NCBI GenBank assembly: GCA_937924525.1
Contig: CALDSU010000012.1
Span: forward strand, 55,390-119,389
From: an uncultured Bryobacteraceae bacterium
GTDB lineage: Bacteria; Acidobacteriota; Terriglobia; Bryobacterales; Bryobacteraceae
Direction: 5' to 3'
DNA length: 64,000 nucleotides
This document shows positions 7,232 to 16,124 of this stretch, one piece after another. The first letter of the stretch is position 1, and every line of letters starts with the position of its first letter. A program made the position numbers and the translations under genes. The notes below the pieces were generated by a model. The model was given only the letters and a program-made list of their open reading frames with translations. It was not told the DNA's origin and did no database searches.

Positions 7232-9652
7232 ATGCTTACCTCGAGAGAAAAGTCCGACACCAAGCGCTTGCCCATGATGCCCATTCGGGACGTGGTCATC
7301 TTTCCGTTCATGATGACCCCCTTCGTGGTGGGGCGTGAATCCAGCGTGCGCGCGCTGGAGGAGGCCCTGGCGGGCGACAAGAAGATCTTTCTGGCGACGC
7401 AGCATGACGCCTCGGTGGACGAACCGAAACCGGACGAGATTTACCAGGTCGGCACCATCGTCAACATCGTGCAAAGCCTTAAACTGCCGGACGGGAATAT
7501 CAAGGTCCTGGTGGAGGGTGTCGAGCGGGCCAAAGTGGTGTCTGTCACCGATGAGGAAGGCTTCTTCCGCGCGGTGGTGCGCACGTTCAGCTACCGGGTC
7601 GAGCCCGGACCGCAGTTGGAGGCGCTGACCAGCCGCGTCACGTCGCTGTTCGAGCAGTACGTAAAGATCAGCCAGAATCTGAACTACGAGACGATGGTGG
7701 CGGCGATCCGGGTGGACGACCCCAGCAAGCTGGCCGACACGGTGGGCGCGAACCTCCAACTGACCATCGAGGAAAAGCAGGAACTGCTCGAAATCTTCGA
7801 TCCCATCGACCGGCTGACGCGCATCGCCGAGGTGCTCGACATCGAGATCGAAAAACTCAATGTGGACCGCACGATCCAGGGCCGCGTCAAGCGCCAGATG
7901 GAGCGGGCGCAGAAAGAGTACTACCTCAACGAAAAGATCAAGGCGATCCAGAAGGAACTCGGCCGCGGCGAAAAGAGCGAAATCGACGAGCTCAAGAAGA
8001 AGATCGACGCCGCGGGCATGACCAAGGACGCGCACGACAAGGCCATGGCCGAGTTGAAGCGCCTCGAGAACATGCCGCCGATGTCGGCCGAGTCGACGGT
8101 GTCGCGCAACTACCTCGAATGGCTGCTGGCGGTGCCGTGGAAGAAAAAGTCCAAGGAAATCCGCGACCTCAGCTACGCCGAGAAGGTGCTGGAGACCGAC
8201 CATTACGGGCTCGAGAAGATCAAGGAGCGGATTCTGGAGTTCCTGGCCGTGCGTCGGCTGGTCAAGAACCCGCGGGGATCGATCTTGTGCTTTGTGGGCC
8301 CGCCGGGCGTGGGCAAGACCTCGCTGGGCATGTCGATCGCGAAGGCCACGGGACGCAAGTTCGTCCGCCTTTCCCTGGGAGGGGTCCGGGACGAAGCGGA
8401 AATCCGCGGGCACCGTCGAACCTACATTGGCGCCCTGCCGGGCCAGATCCTGCAAATGATGAAGAAGGCCGGCACCAAGAACCCGGTCTTCATGCTGGAT
8501 GAAGTAGACAAGATGTCGATGGACTTCCGCGGCGATCCATCGGCGGCCCTGCTCGAGGTGCTGGATCCGGAGCAGAACTTCATGTTCATGGATCACTACC
8601 TCGACGTCGAGTATGACCTCAGCCAGGTGTTTTTCATCGCCACCGCCAACGTGCTGCACACGATTCCGCCCGCGCTCCAGGACCGCATGGAGGTGATCCG
8701 GCTTTCCGGTTATACGGAACTGGAGAAGCTGGAAATCGCCAAGCGCTTCCTGGTTCCCAAACAGATGGAGCAGACGGGATTGAGTTCCGCCGAGATCGAA
8801 TTTACCGATGCGGGACTCCAGGCGCTGATCCAGAACTACACGCGCGAAGCGGGCGTCCGCAACCTGGAACGCGAGATCGGCAACGTGTGCCGCAAGGTGA
8901 CCCGGCGCGTGGTCAATGCGGCCGCGGCCAAAGATCGGAAGATCGAAAAAATGGTGATCGTGCCGGAAAAGCTGCCGGACCTGCTGGGTCCGGAGAAGTT
9001 CCGCGATCTGCAAACCGAAAAGCGCAATGAAATCGGGGCTGCCGTCGGCCTGGCCTGGACCGAGGTGGGCGGGCAGATTCTGACCACCGAAGCCACGCTG
9101 ATGGAAGGCCGGGGTAAACTGACGATTACCGGAAAACTCGGCGATGTGATGCAGGAATCGGCGCAGGCGGCCATGAGTTACATCCGGTCGCGGGCGCAAC
9201 AGTTCGGCCTGCCGCGCGATTTCTACCGGCACCTGGATGTGCACCTGCACGTGCCCGAAGGGGCGATTCCCAAGGACGGACCATCGGCGGGCATCACGAT
9301 TGCCACCACCATCGCCAGCGCGCTGACCCGGATTCCCGTGCGCGGCGATGTGGCCATGACGGGCGAAATTACGCTCCGTGGGAAGGTGCTGCCCATCGGA
9401 GGGCTGAAGGAGAAACTGCTGGCCGCCCACCGGCATGGGATCCTGGAGGCCATCCTGCCGAAGGATAATCAGAAAGATCTGCCGGACATTCCGGAGAATA
9501 TCCGGAACTCGATGAAACTGCACTTCGTCGAGTCGATGGACGAAGTTCTGAAGCTCGCGCTGGCCGGCGACATCACCGCCGAGGGGCGGACCGCTCCGCC
9601 CGCGGCCGGCGTGGAATTAGGGCAGTCCGCGGAAGAGAACATCACCCATTAA
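7232..9652 (+). CDS. lon: ATP-dependent protease Lon
   Basis: Lon (806 residues) is the cytoplasmic AAA+ serine protease for misfolded and regulatory proteins. The N-terminal substrate domain begins [24 protein letters not shown] coiled-coil helical region surrounds residues 200-300. Walker [10 protein letters not shown] has Lys362 and Walker B is [11 protein letters not shown]. The protease domain shows PKDGPSAG with Ser685, and Lys728 in [10 protein letters not shown] completes the Ser-Lys dyad. An upstream in-frame GTG at 7157 would add 25 residues without family similarity and lies within the hairpin, so I chose the ATG at 7232. It is the third gene of the clpP-clpX-lon run. Confidence 0.97.
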   Translation: MLTSREKSDTKRLPMMPIRDVVIFPFMMTPFVVGRESSVRALEEALAGDKKIFLATQHDASVDEPKPDEIYQVGTIVNIVQSLKLPDGNIKVLVEGVERAKVVSVTDEEGFFRAVVRTFSYRVEPGPQLEALTSRVTSLFEQYVKISQNLNYETMVAAIRVDDPSKLADTVGANLQLTIEEKQELLEIFDPIDRLTRIAEVLDIEIEKLNVDRTIQGRVKRQMERAQKEYYLNEKIKAIQKELGRGEKSEIDELKKKIDAAGMTKDAHDKAMAELKRLENMPPMSAESTVSRNYLEWLLAVPWKKKSKEIRDLSYAEKVLETDHYGLEKIKERILEFLAVRRLVKNPRGSILCFVGPPGVGKTSLGMSIAKATGRKFVRLSLGGVRDEAEIRGHRRTYIGALPGQILQMMKKAGTKNPVFMLDEVDKMSMDFRGDPSAALLEVLDPEQNFMFMDHYLDVEYDLSQVFFIATANVLHTIPPALQDRMEVIRLSGYTELEKLEIAKRFLVPKQMEQTGLSSAEIEFTDAGLQALIQNYTREAGVRNLEREIGNVCRKVTRRVVNAAAAKDRKIEKMVIVPEKLPDLLGPEKFRDLQTEKRNEIGAAVGLAWTEVGGQILTTEATLMEGRGKLTITGKLGDVMQESAQAAMSYIRSRAQQFGLPRDFYRHLDVHLHVPEGAIPKDGPSAGITIATTIASALTRIPVRGDVAMTGEITLRGKVLPIGGLKEKLLAAHRHGILEAILPKDNQKDLPDIPENIRNSMKLHFVESMDEVLKLALAGDITAEGRTAPPAAGVELGQSAEENITH

Positions 9653-9674
9653 GCGGAGCGCCGGTCTTTCGAGT

Positions 9675-10244
9675 TTGGAAGCGGAATTTGTGGTAAGCGC
9701 GGCGGGCCCGGCGGAATTCCCCCGGGAGCCGCTGCCGGAAGTCGCTTTTCTGGGGCGAAGTAACGTAGGGAAGTCCAGCCTGCTGAATGCCCTTCTCGGC
9801 AAGAAGGGGCTGGCCTTCACCAGCAGCAAGCCGGGGTGTACCCGGACCGTGAACTTCTACCGGGTGGAACGGCGGCTGTGGCTGGTGGATTTGCCGGGTT
9901 ATGGGTATGCCAGGGTTTCCCGGGAGGAGTCGAAAGCCTGGAAGCGGCTGATCGAGACGTATCTGCTCGAGCGGCGCACGTTGGAGTTGTGCGTACTGGT
10001 GCTCGATGCACGGCGCGGATGGATGGAGCTGGACCTCGAACTGAAGCGCTGGCTGGATTGGCATAACCGTCCGTATGTGGCTGTCGCCACGAAAACGGAC
10101 AAGTGGAAGAATCAAGCAGAGCAGCACGCGGCGCTGGCGAACCTACGGAGCGCATCGCCGGAGCCGCTGCTGTTCTCGGCCGTTTCCGGCCGGGGAGTGA
10201 GGGAACTTTGGCAAGCAATATGGAAGACACGGCGCCCGCGGTAA
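9675..10244 (+). CDS. ysxC: Ribosome biogenesis GTPase YsxC/EngB
   Basis: This 189-residue TRAFAC-class GTPase helps 50S subunit assembly. G1 is [16 protein letters not shown]3 is DLPGYGYAR (the EngB-specific DLPGYGYA signature), G4 is TKTDK and G5 is SAVSG. Switch I contains [14 protein letters not shown]. The open frame starts at a TTG (9675), which gives the expected family N-terminus (EAEFVVSA before the EVAFLGRSN motif), and no ATG lies nearby in frame, so TTG is the likely start. It lies 22 bases after lon, and its last 25 bases overlap the start of rho. Confidence 0.93.
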   Translation: MEAEFVVSAAGPAEFPREPLPEVAFLGRSNVGKSSLLNALLGKKGLAFTSSKPGCTRTVNFYRVERRLWLVDLPGYGYARVSREESKAWKRLIETYLLERRTLELCVLVLDARRGWMELDLELKRWLDWHNRPYVAVATKTDKWKNQAEQHAALANLRSASPEPLLFSAVSGRGVRELWQAIWKTRRPR

Positions 10245-11764
10245 CCCCCGCGGCCCCACCCACCGATAAGTCAGTGGAAAAAGCAGAGAAGCCTGAGCGG
10301 GCGGAGAAGACCGAAAAAGCGTCGGAGCCCAAAGCAGCCGAGAGCAAATCCGCCGAGGGTAAACCCGCGGAAAAAGCCGGCGACGGCAAACCGGCGGCGG
10401 AAGGACGGCCGGATAAGTCCGCCGGCGAACCACGTCCTCCCGAAACCCGGGCCGAGATGCGTCCCGGCGAGGCGAAACGCCGCGCCCAGGCGCAGCAGAA
10501 GAATGGCCCGCCCACCCTCGACCTGGTCGAGCTGAAGGATATGTCGATCCAGAAGCTCAACCAGATCGCCAAGGACCTTGGCGTCGCGGGCGCGGCCGGC
10601 CTCCGCAAGCAGGAACTGATCTTCAAGATCCTCCAGACGCAGGCCGAGAAGGCCGGCCTGATCTTTTCCGAGGGCGTGCTCGAGTGCCTGCCGGACGGCT
10701 TCGGCTTCCTGCGCGCGCCCGAGTATAACTACCTGCCTGGTCCCGACGACGTCTACGTCTCCCCGTCGCAGATTCGCCGTTTCGACCTCCGGACCGGCGA
10801 CACGGTCTCCGGCCAGATCCGTCCCCCGAAAGAAGGCGAGCGCTACTTCGCCCTCATCAAGGTGGACGCGATCAACTTCGAGCCCCCCGAGGAGGCCCGC
10901 AACAAGATCTTCTTCGACAACCTCACCCCGCTCTATCCCAACGAGCGCCTGCGCCTGGAAACGGTAAAGGACAACTATTCCGGCCGCATCATGGACTTGC
11001 TGACCCCCATCGGCAAGGGGCAGCGCGGCCTCATCGTCTCGCCGCCGCGCACCGGCAAGACCATGCTGCTGCAATCCATCGCCAACTCGATCACCGTCAA
11101 TCACCCCGAGGTGATCCTGATCGTGCTGCTGATCGACGAGCGGCCCGAGGAAGTCACCGACATGCAGCGCAGCGTCCGCGGCGAAGTGATTTCCTCCACC
11201 TTCGACGAGCCCGCCACCCGCCACGTGCAAGTGGCCGAAATGGTCATCGAGAAGGCCAAGCGGCTGGTCGAGCACAAGAAGGACGTCGTCATTCTCCTCG
11301 ATTCGATCACCCGGCTGGCGCGCGCCTACAACACGATCGTGCCCCCGTCGGGAAAAGTGCTGTCGGGCGGCGTCGACTCCAATGCCTTGCAGCGGCCCAA
11401 GCGGTTCTTCGGCGCGGCCCGCAACATCGAGGAAGGCGGCTCGCTGACCATCATCGCCACCTCGCTCATCGACACCGGCAGCCGCATGGACGATGTAATC
11501 TTCGAGGAGTTCAAGGGCACGGGCAACATGGAAATCCACCTCGACCGCAAACTGGTCGACAAGCGCGTCTTCCCGGCCATCGACATCAACCGTTCAGGCA
11601 CCCGGAAGGAAGAGCTGCTGCTGCCTCGGGAAGAGCTGAACCGGGTGTGGATTCTGCGCAAGGTCCTCAATCCCTTGTCGCCGGTGGAGACGATGGAACT
11701 GCTGCTCGACAAGCTCTCCAAGACGCGCTCGAACGCCGAATTCCTTGCCGCGATGAGCGGCTAG
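10220..11764 (+). CDS. rho: Transcription termination factor Rho
   Basis: Rho (514 residues) is the hexameric RNA helicase that ends transcription. The first 100 or so residues are a low-complexity Lys/Glu/Ala/Pro-rich extension, longer than the E. coli N-terminus. Rho_N follows ([18 protein letters not shown]), then the CSD RNA-binding domain with [22 protein letters not shown]. The ATPase core has Walker [12 protein letters not shown] and Walker [18 protein letters not shown]. The Q loop and R loop region reads [22 protein letters not shown] chose the ATG at 10220 because it begins the extension; the frame upstream is antisense or overlapping shadow. Overlap with ysxC suggests co-transcription. 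Confidence 0.96.
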   Translation: MEDTAPAVTPAAPPTDKSVEKAEKPERAEKTEKASEPKAAESKSAEGKPAEKAGDGKPAAEGRPDKSAGEPRPPETRAEMRPGEAKRRAQAQQKNGPPTLDLVELKDMSIQKLNQIAKDLGVAGAAGLRKQELIFKILQTQAEKAGLIFSEGVLECLPDGFGFLRAPEYNYLPGPDDVYVSPSQIRRFDLRTGDTVSGQIRPPKEGERYFALIKVDAINFEPPEEARNKIFFDNLTPLYPNERLRLETVKDNYSGRIMDLLTPIGKGQRGLIVSPPRTGKTMLLQSIANSITVNHPEVILIVLLIDERPEEVTDMQRSVRGEVISSTFDEPATRHVQVAEMVIEKAKRLVEHKKDVVILLDSITRLARAYNTIVPPSGKVLSGGVDSNALQRPKRFFGAARNIEEGGSLTIIATSLIDTGSRMDDVIFEEFKGTGNMEIHLDRKLVDKRVFPAIDINRSGTRKEELLLPREELNRVWILRKVLNPLSPVETMELLLDKLSKTRSNAEFLAAMSG

Positions 11765-11795
11765 GCCGCGCCGCTCCGGCGAGAGGAGGAGGCGC

Positions 11796-12872
11796 ATGCG
11801 GCTGTGGTGGCAGCGTCGGCGAAGGTTGCTGGCTGGATCGCGCGTCTTGGCGGTAGGGTGGTGCCTGGCCAGCGTCGGCCACGCTCAACCGCCGCCGCCC
11901 ATCCCGCGCGTGCAAGTGATTCCCCTGCCTTACGCGCAGCTTTCCTTCCAGCGCGATGAACAGGAGCTGGCGCGCTTTCACTTCGGAGCGCAACTGCGCC
12001 GGCCGTTTGTTTACCCTGTCGTCGGGCCCTCGGGACGCCCCTTGACCCGCATGGGTCACCCTGGCGATCCGGATACGCACCGTCACCACAACTCGGTCTG
12101 GTTTTCGTTCAGCGACCTCGACGGCGTCGATTTTTGGAGCGACCGCGGCGGCGGCCGCATTCGCCACCGGCGGCTGGTCCACCTCGACGACGGCGATGAA
12201 GGCGCGCTGGCGATTGCGGAAGCTCTCTGGCTGGCCCCGGACGAAGCGCCCTTGCTACGCGAGCGGACGCACCTGGCCGTCCGGCTGTTGCCGGGCAAGG
12301 AATGGCTGCTGATCGCGGAACTGCGGCTCGAGGCGGCGCGCCGGGCGGTCCGCATTGGCCAATTCAGCTTCGGACCGATCGGCGTGCGCATGGCCAAATG
12401 GATCGGCGTACACCACGGCGGCGGGCGCGTACGCAACAGCGCAGGCGCCGAGGGCGAGGCCGCCATCTTCCGCAAACCCGCGCGATGGGTGGACTACGCC
12501 GGGCAAGTCTCGCCCGGAATCGTCGAGGGCCTTGCGCTGCTGGACCACCCGGATAATCCCCGCCACCCCACGCCGTTTCATGTCCGCGAGGACGGCTGGA
12601 TGGGCGTGATGCCCGCCGCGGACGCGCCTCTCGTCATCGAGCCGGAAAAGCCGCTCCGGCTCCGCTACGGGCTGTATGTGCACTCCGGGTTTCCCGAAGC
12701 CCGCGCGGTCGGCGCGGTTTGGACCCGGTTCGCCCGGGAGCCCCTCCGCCCGCCGCTTGGTCCGCCCCGCCAGGAGCGCGATTGCCGCCATGGCGGGCAC
12801 CGGCGTTTTACCGTTCCGCGTGAGTTCTCCAGCCAGCAGGATTGCGAAGCGTTTTTGCGGACGGGGAAGTGA
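11796..12872 (+). CDS. DUF6807 (PmoA-like) secreted protein
   Basis: This 358-residue protein starts with an Arg-rich N-region and hydrophobic segment typical of a Sec signal (RRLLAGSRVLAVGWCLASVGHA). The body has the DUF6807 hallmarks: a histidine-rich HPGDPDTHRHHNSVWFSFSDLDGVDFW block, a conserved middle sheet, and the NPRHPTPFHVREDGWMG block near the C-terminus. The family is annotated as PmoA in some databases, but it is not particulate methane monooxygenase subunit A and its function is unknown. Such proteins are frequent beside sugar-catabolic enzymes in Acidobacteriota, Planctomycetota and Bacteroidota. The gene follows rho by 31 bases but is probably a separate unit. Confidence 0.7.
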   Translation: MRLWWQRRRRLLAGSRVLAVGWCLASVGHAQPPPPIPRVQVIPLPYAQLSFQRDEQELARFHFGAQLRRPFVYPVVGPSGRPLTRMGHPGDPDTHRHHNSVWFSFSDLDGVDFWSDRGGGRIRHRRLVHLDDGDEGALAIAEALWLAPDEAPLLRERTHLAVRLLPGKEWLLIAELRLEAARRAVRIGQFSFGPIGVRMAKWIGVHHGGGRVRNSAGAEGEAAIFRKPARWVDYAGQVSPGIVEGLALLDHPDNPRHPTPFHVREDGWMGVMPAADAPLVIEPEKPLRLRYGLYVHSGFPEARAVGAVWTRFAREPLRPPLGPPRQERDCRHGGHRRFTVPREFSSQQDCEAFLRTGK

Positions 12873-12936
12873 CGCGCGCCAGGGTGACGCCCCTGCGAAT
12901 CGGCCTGATTCCCAAGTCCCGTCCCGACTCCTGGCC

Positions 12937-13437
12937 CTACTCTGATCCCGTTCGTGTGGCCCGCTCCACCAGCAGGCGCAGATACTCTGGCGCGGCGGGG
13001 TCGCCCTCCCGGGGCGCCCAGGGCGCGAACTCCTTGTCGGTCGCCGCGTCGTAGGGGCCCGGCTTCACCTCGTAGCAGACCGCGTGCGCCGACATCACCG
13101 CCAGCGTGTGCCACGCCCCAGGGGCCACGTCCACGCCCCACACCCCCGCCGCGGGACCGATGCGATGGACCGCCTCCACCGCACCCTGTCCGTCGAACGT
13201 GAACAGCGCCACCTCGCCTTCGAGCACCACCAACGCTTCCGCTTTGGGCGGTTCGCGGTGGCGGTGCGGCGCGATGTAGGCGCCCGCCGTCATCACATTC
13301 AGGAAGCGGTTGGGATTCTCCTCGGGCGATGCGTGAAAGTTGTGGTGCACGCGCCCCCGCGGCGCGGAGCGGGCCTTTTCCACCAGCGCCGCGATCAACT
13401 CGCGGCCGATCGTCTGCACTTGTTGTGGTGTCTGCAC
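12937..13437 (-). CDS. WbuC-type cupin metalloprotein
   Basis: This is a cupin-fold protein of about 166 residues and the WbuC type. It shows SPRGRVHHNFHASPEENPNRFLNVM, then the cupin metal motif AYIAPHRHREPPKAEALVVLEGEV, and later GPAAGVWGVDVAPGAWHTLAV and the C-terminal EVKPGPYDAATDKEFAPWAP signature. WbuC proteins sit in polysaccharide gene clusters and have no settled reaction. The open frame extends about 120 codons further upstream with no family similarity. The best start is a GTG at 13437 preceded closely by GGAGG, or a second GTG six codons later, so the exact start is uncertain. The gene is divergent from the URO-D family gene. Confidence 0.8.
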   Translation of the reverse strand: MQTPQQVQTIGRELIAALVEKARSAPRGRVHHNFHASPEENPNRFLNVMTAGAYIAPHRHREPPKAEALVVLEGEVALFTFDGQGAVEAVHRIGPAAGVWGVDVAPGAWHTLAVMSAHAVCYEVKPGPYDAATDKEFAPWAPREGDPAAPEYLRLLVERATRTGSE

Positions 13438-13708
13438 CCCTCCATCATGACGCAGCTTCCGGCGCCTGCCCCGGAAATCAGCGGCGCCGGGAGACGTTGT
13501 TCGCCGCCCGGCGCGGGCGGAGCCGGTAAGTAGGCGCACCCGATCCACCCCCACCCTGCACGCCACGACCCCGCGCCTGGCCGGGACGCCAGGGCGCCCC
13601 CCGCCGAACACTGGGTATCCGCGGCCTGCCGGCCCCTGTCCGATGACCATAGACTCAGCCGCCGGTCCCATTCCCGCCGGCCCTCCCATCCGGCATAATA
13701 GGCTCGCC

Positions 13709-14836
13709 ATGACCCACCGCGAACGCGTGCTGGCCGCGCTCGACCATCGCGAGCCGGACCGTCTCCCCATGGACCTGGGCACCGCCAGGTTCACCGGGAT
13801 GGTCTACCGGGCTTATGAGAACCTGCGGGCGCACCTTGGTTACGGCGCGCCCGGCCGCCTGCTGGACCGCATGCAGCAGGTGGTCGAGATGGATGAGGCG
13901 ATTCAAAGGGCGCTCGAGGTGGATGCCCGCGCGGTCTCGCAGGGCGCGCCGGACAACGCGCGCGATCTCGAACTGGACGACATCCGCTATCAGGACGAGT
14001 GGGGCGTGGTCCGCCGCCGTCCGGAAGGGTGCGAGTATTACGAGCTCGACCGCTCGCCGTTAGCCGGTCCCATCACGGTGGAGACCATCGCCCGCTACCG
14101 GTGGCCGGACCCCACCGACCCCGGCATCACGCGCGGGCTGCGCGAGCGCGCCCAGCGCCTGCGTGACGGGACCGACTACGCGATCATGTTCAACGCCCGC
14201 GTCAACATCGTCCACCAGACCCAGTATCTGCGGGGATTCCAGGATTGGTACTACGATCTCGGCGCGGATCACGACCTGTTCCAAGCCCTGATGCAGGCCG
14301 TGCTCGAGGTGCAGCAGGAGGTGCTGCGGCGGACGCTGCGGGAAGTGGGCGATCTGATCGATATCGTGGCTTTCGGCGACGACGTCGGTTTGCAGGACCG
14401 CCCCATCTGCTCGCTGCCCCTCTACCGGAAACTGATCCGCCCGTATCACGAACAGGCCCTCGACGTCATCCGCTCGTTCACCGGCGCGCGGCTGCTGTAT
14501 CACTCCTGCGGCTCGACGTATGCCTACCTGAGCGACTTCATCGAGATGGGCGTCCACGCCGTCAACCCGGTGCAGGTGACCGCGCGGCACATGGAGCCTG
14601 CCCGGCTCAAACGCGAGTTCGGAGACCGGCTGACGTTTTGGGGGGGCATCGACAGCCAGCACGTGTTGCCGGGGGGGACGCCCGCCGAGGTGAGCGCCGA
14701 GGTCGAGCGGATGTTCGCGGTGATGGGCTCCGGCGGCGGCTACGTGCTCGCCGCGGTGCACAACATCCAGCCGGACGTGCCGCCCGAGAACATCCTGGCC
14801 ATGTTCGAGGCAGGCCGCCGCTGCGTCTACCGGTAG
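13709..14836 (+). CDS. Uroporphyrinogen decarboxylase (URO-D) family protein
   Basis: This 375-residue TIM-barrel protein of the HemE/MtaA superfamily begins MTHRERVLAALDHREPDRLPMDLG, a start typical of the non-heme-biosynthesis branch. A conserved core follows: GDDVGLQDRPICSLPLYRKLIRPYHEQALDVI, then YHSCGSTYAYLSDFIEMGVHAVNPVQ and FWGGIDSQHVLPGGTP. The HSCG motif is a candidate zinc or metal ligand seen in corrinoid methyltransferase relatives such as MtaA/MtbA. It is therefore more likely a methyltransferase-like or catabolic enzyme than the heme enzyme. The ATG at 13709 is preferred over an upstream frame. It is followed 68 bases later by a sialidase-like gene on the same strand. Confidence 0.8.
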   Translation: MTHRERVLAALDHREPDRLPMDLGTARFTGMVYRAYENLRAHLGYGAPGRLLDRMQQVVEMDEAIQRALEVDARAVSQGAPDNARDLELDDIRYQDEWGVVRRRPEGCEYYELDRSPLAGPITVETIARYRWPDPTDPGITRGLRERAQRLRDGTDYAIMFNARVNIVHQTQYLRGFQDWYYDLGADHDLFQALMQAVLEVQQEVLRRTLREVGDLIDIVAFGDDVGLQDRPICSLPLYRKLIRPYHEQALDVIRSFTGARLLYHSCGSTYAYLSDFIEMGVHAVNPVQVTARHMEPARLKREFGDRLTFWGGIDSQHVLPGGTPAEVSAEVERMFAVMGSGGGYVLAAVHNIQPDVPPENILAMFEAGRRCVYR

Positions 14837-14904
14837 GGCGCATCCCATCCGCAGGACAGTCCGGCCCGCGTGGGCATGCCGCGGGATATGCTGGAAGAAC
14901 TGAC

Positions 14905-16059
14905 ATGGATCGCCGACTGTTCACTCTGAGCGCCGCCTCCGCCGCCCTGGCCACCGCCCAAACCGGTGCGCCGCGCAAAATCAAAGACCTTACGATCTAC
15001 GCCGATGACTTGTACTATTGCGCGTTCCCCTCGATCGTCCGCCGCGCGAATGGCGAACTGATTTGCGCCTTCCGCCGCGCGCCGAACCGGCGGATCGTGG
15101 GCGTTTCGCGCTATAGCCACACGGACCCGAACAGCTACTGCGTGCTGGTGCGCTCGCGGGACAACGGCCAGACCTGGTCGAAAGACCCCGAGCTGATCTT
15201 CGCGCATCCCTTGGGCGGCTCGCAGGACCCGTGCTTGCTCCAGTTGCAGGACGGGACGCTGCTGTGCGCCAGTTATCTGTGGGTTTGGCTGGACAAGGAA
15301 CGGGGCGCCAAGAGCCAGGCGACCACGGTTTACGGACAGTATGCGTTCGCGGGAGGCTACGTGGTGCGGTCGACGGACGCGGGCCGCACCTGGCAGGGTC
15401 CTCTCTACCCGCCCCCCGTGCCGGGCCGGGCGGCCCGCGACATTTTCGGCAAGCCGCTGCCCGCTTACAACCGCGGCGGGCTGTACCAGGGACGCGACGG
15501 GCGCGTCTTCTGGGTGGTCGCCTATCCGAAGGGACCGGACGGCTCGGAGCGTTCCACCGACATCCACCTGATGATCTCCACGGATGGCGGACAGAGTTGG
15601 AAATACTCGTGTCCGGTCGCGACCGACGAAAAGGTGTCTTTCAACGAGACCTCCATTTATGAAACGCCCCAGGGCGACCTGGTGGCGTTCGTGCGGACGG
15701 CGGATTTCGACGACCATACCGTCCTCGCCCGGTCGCGGGACGGTGGCAAGAGCTTCGAAAAATGGCAGGACGCCGGCTGGCAGGGACACCCGCACCACGC
15801 GGTCCGGCTGCCCGACAATCGCGTCTTCCTCGTCTACGGTTACCGGCACAAGCCCTATGGCATTCGCGCGCGCGTGCTGAACGCCGAATGCACCGACTTC
15901 GCCACTGCTCCCGAGATCGTTCTGCGCGACGACGGCGGCAGCGGCGACCTGGGCTACCCGTGGGCGGTGGTGCTGCCGAACCGGCAGGTGCTGGCGGTTT
16001 ACTACATGAACCACAACGACGGCCTGCGTTACATCGGCGGGACGCTGGTCGCGGTTTGA
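14905..16059 (+). CDS. Secreted sialidase-like BNR/Asp-box protein
   Basis: This 384-residue protein has an N-terminal signal (MDRRLFTLSAASAALATAQ) and a six-bladed propeller fold of the sialidase superfamily. Four Asp boxes of the SxDxGxTW type are visible: SRDNGQTWSK, STDAGRTWQG, STDGGQSWKY and SRDGGKSFEK. It lacks an obvious FRIP motif at the N-terminus, although CAFRRAPNRR may hold the arginine equivalent. Sialidase, rhamnosidase-like or simply sugar-binding functions are all possible. A larger overlapping frame starts inside the URO-D gene, but the ATG at 14905 gives the signal peptide. A GC-rich hairpin follows the stop. Confidence 0.8.
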   Translation: MDRRLFTLSAASAALATAQTGAPRKIKDLTIYADDLYYCAFPSIVRRANGELICAFRRAPNRRIVGVSRYSHTDPNSYCVLVRSRDNGQTWSKDPELIFAHPLGGSQDPCLLQLQDGTLLCASYLWVWLDKERGAKSQATTVYGQYAFAGGYVVRSTDAGRTWQGPLYPPPVPGRAARDIFGKPLPAYNRGGLYQGRDGRVFWVVAYPKGPDGSERSTDIHLMISTDGGQSWKYSCPVATDEKVSFNETSIYETPQGDLVAFVRTADFDDHTVLARSRDGGKSFEKWQDAGWQGHPHHAVRLPDNRVFLVYGYRHKPYGIRARVLNAECTDFATAPEIVLRDDGGSGDLGYPWAVVLPNRQVLAVYYMNHNDGLRYIGGTLVAV

Positions 16060-16072
16060 GGCAAACCAACAA

Positions 16073-16092
16073 GCCGGCCTGAGCAGGCTGGC
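16073..16092 (+). terminator. Hairpin after the sialidase-like gene
   Basis: GCCGGCCTG and CAGGCTGGC form a nine-pair stem with one mismatch and a two-base loop, 13 bases after the stop codon. No T-run follows, so it may be a palindromic intergenic repeat or a Rho-assisted RNA 3' end rather than a classical terminator. Confidence 0.35.
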
Positions 16093-16124
16093 GGGCCGCA
16101 CCTTACGTAGTACCATCAGTCTCG

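Noticed and set aside
7229..9523. 764-residue minus-strand open frame over lon
   Set aside because: Antisense shadow of a high-GC gene; the His/Leu/Arg-rich sequence has no recognisable domain.
13448..13708. Possible small gene between the cupin and the URO-D gene
   Set aside because: No ribosome site or conserved peptide was found in this 261-base gap; nothing else is visible there.
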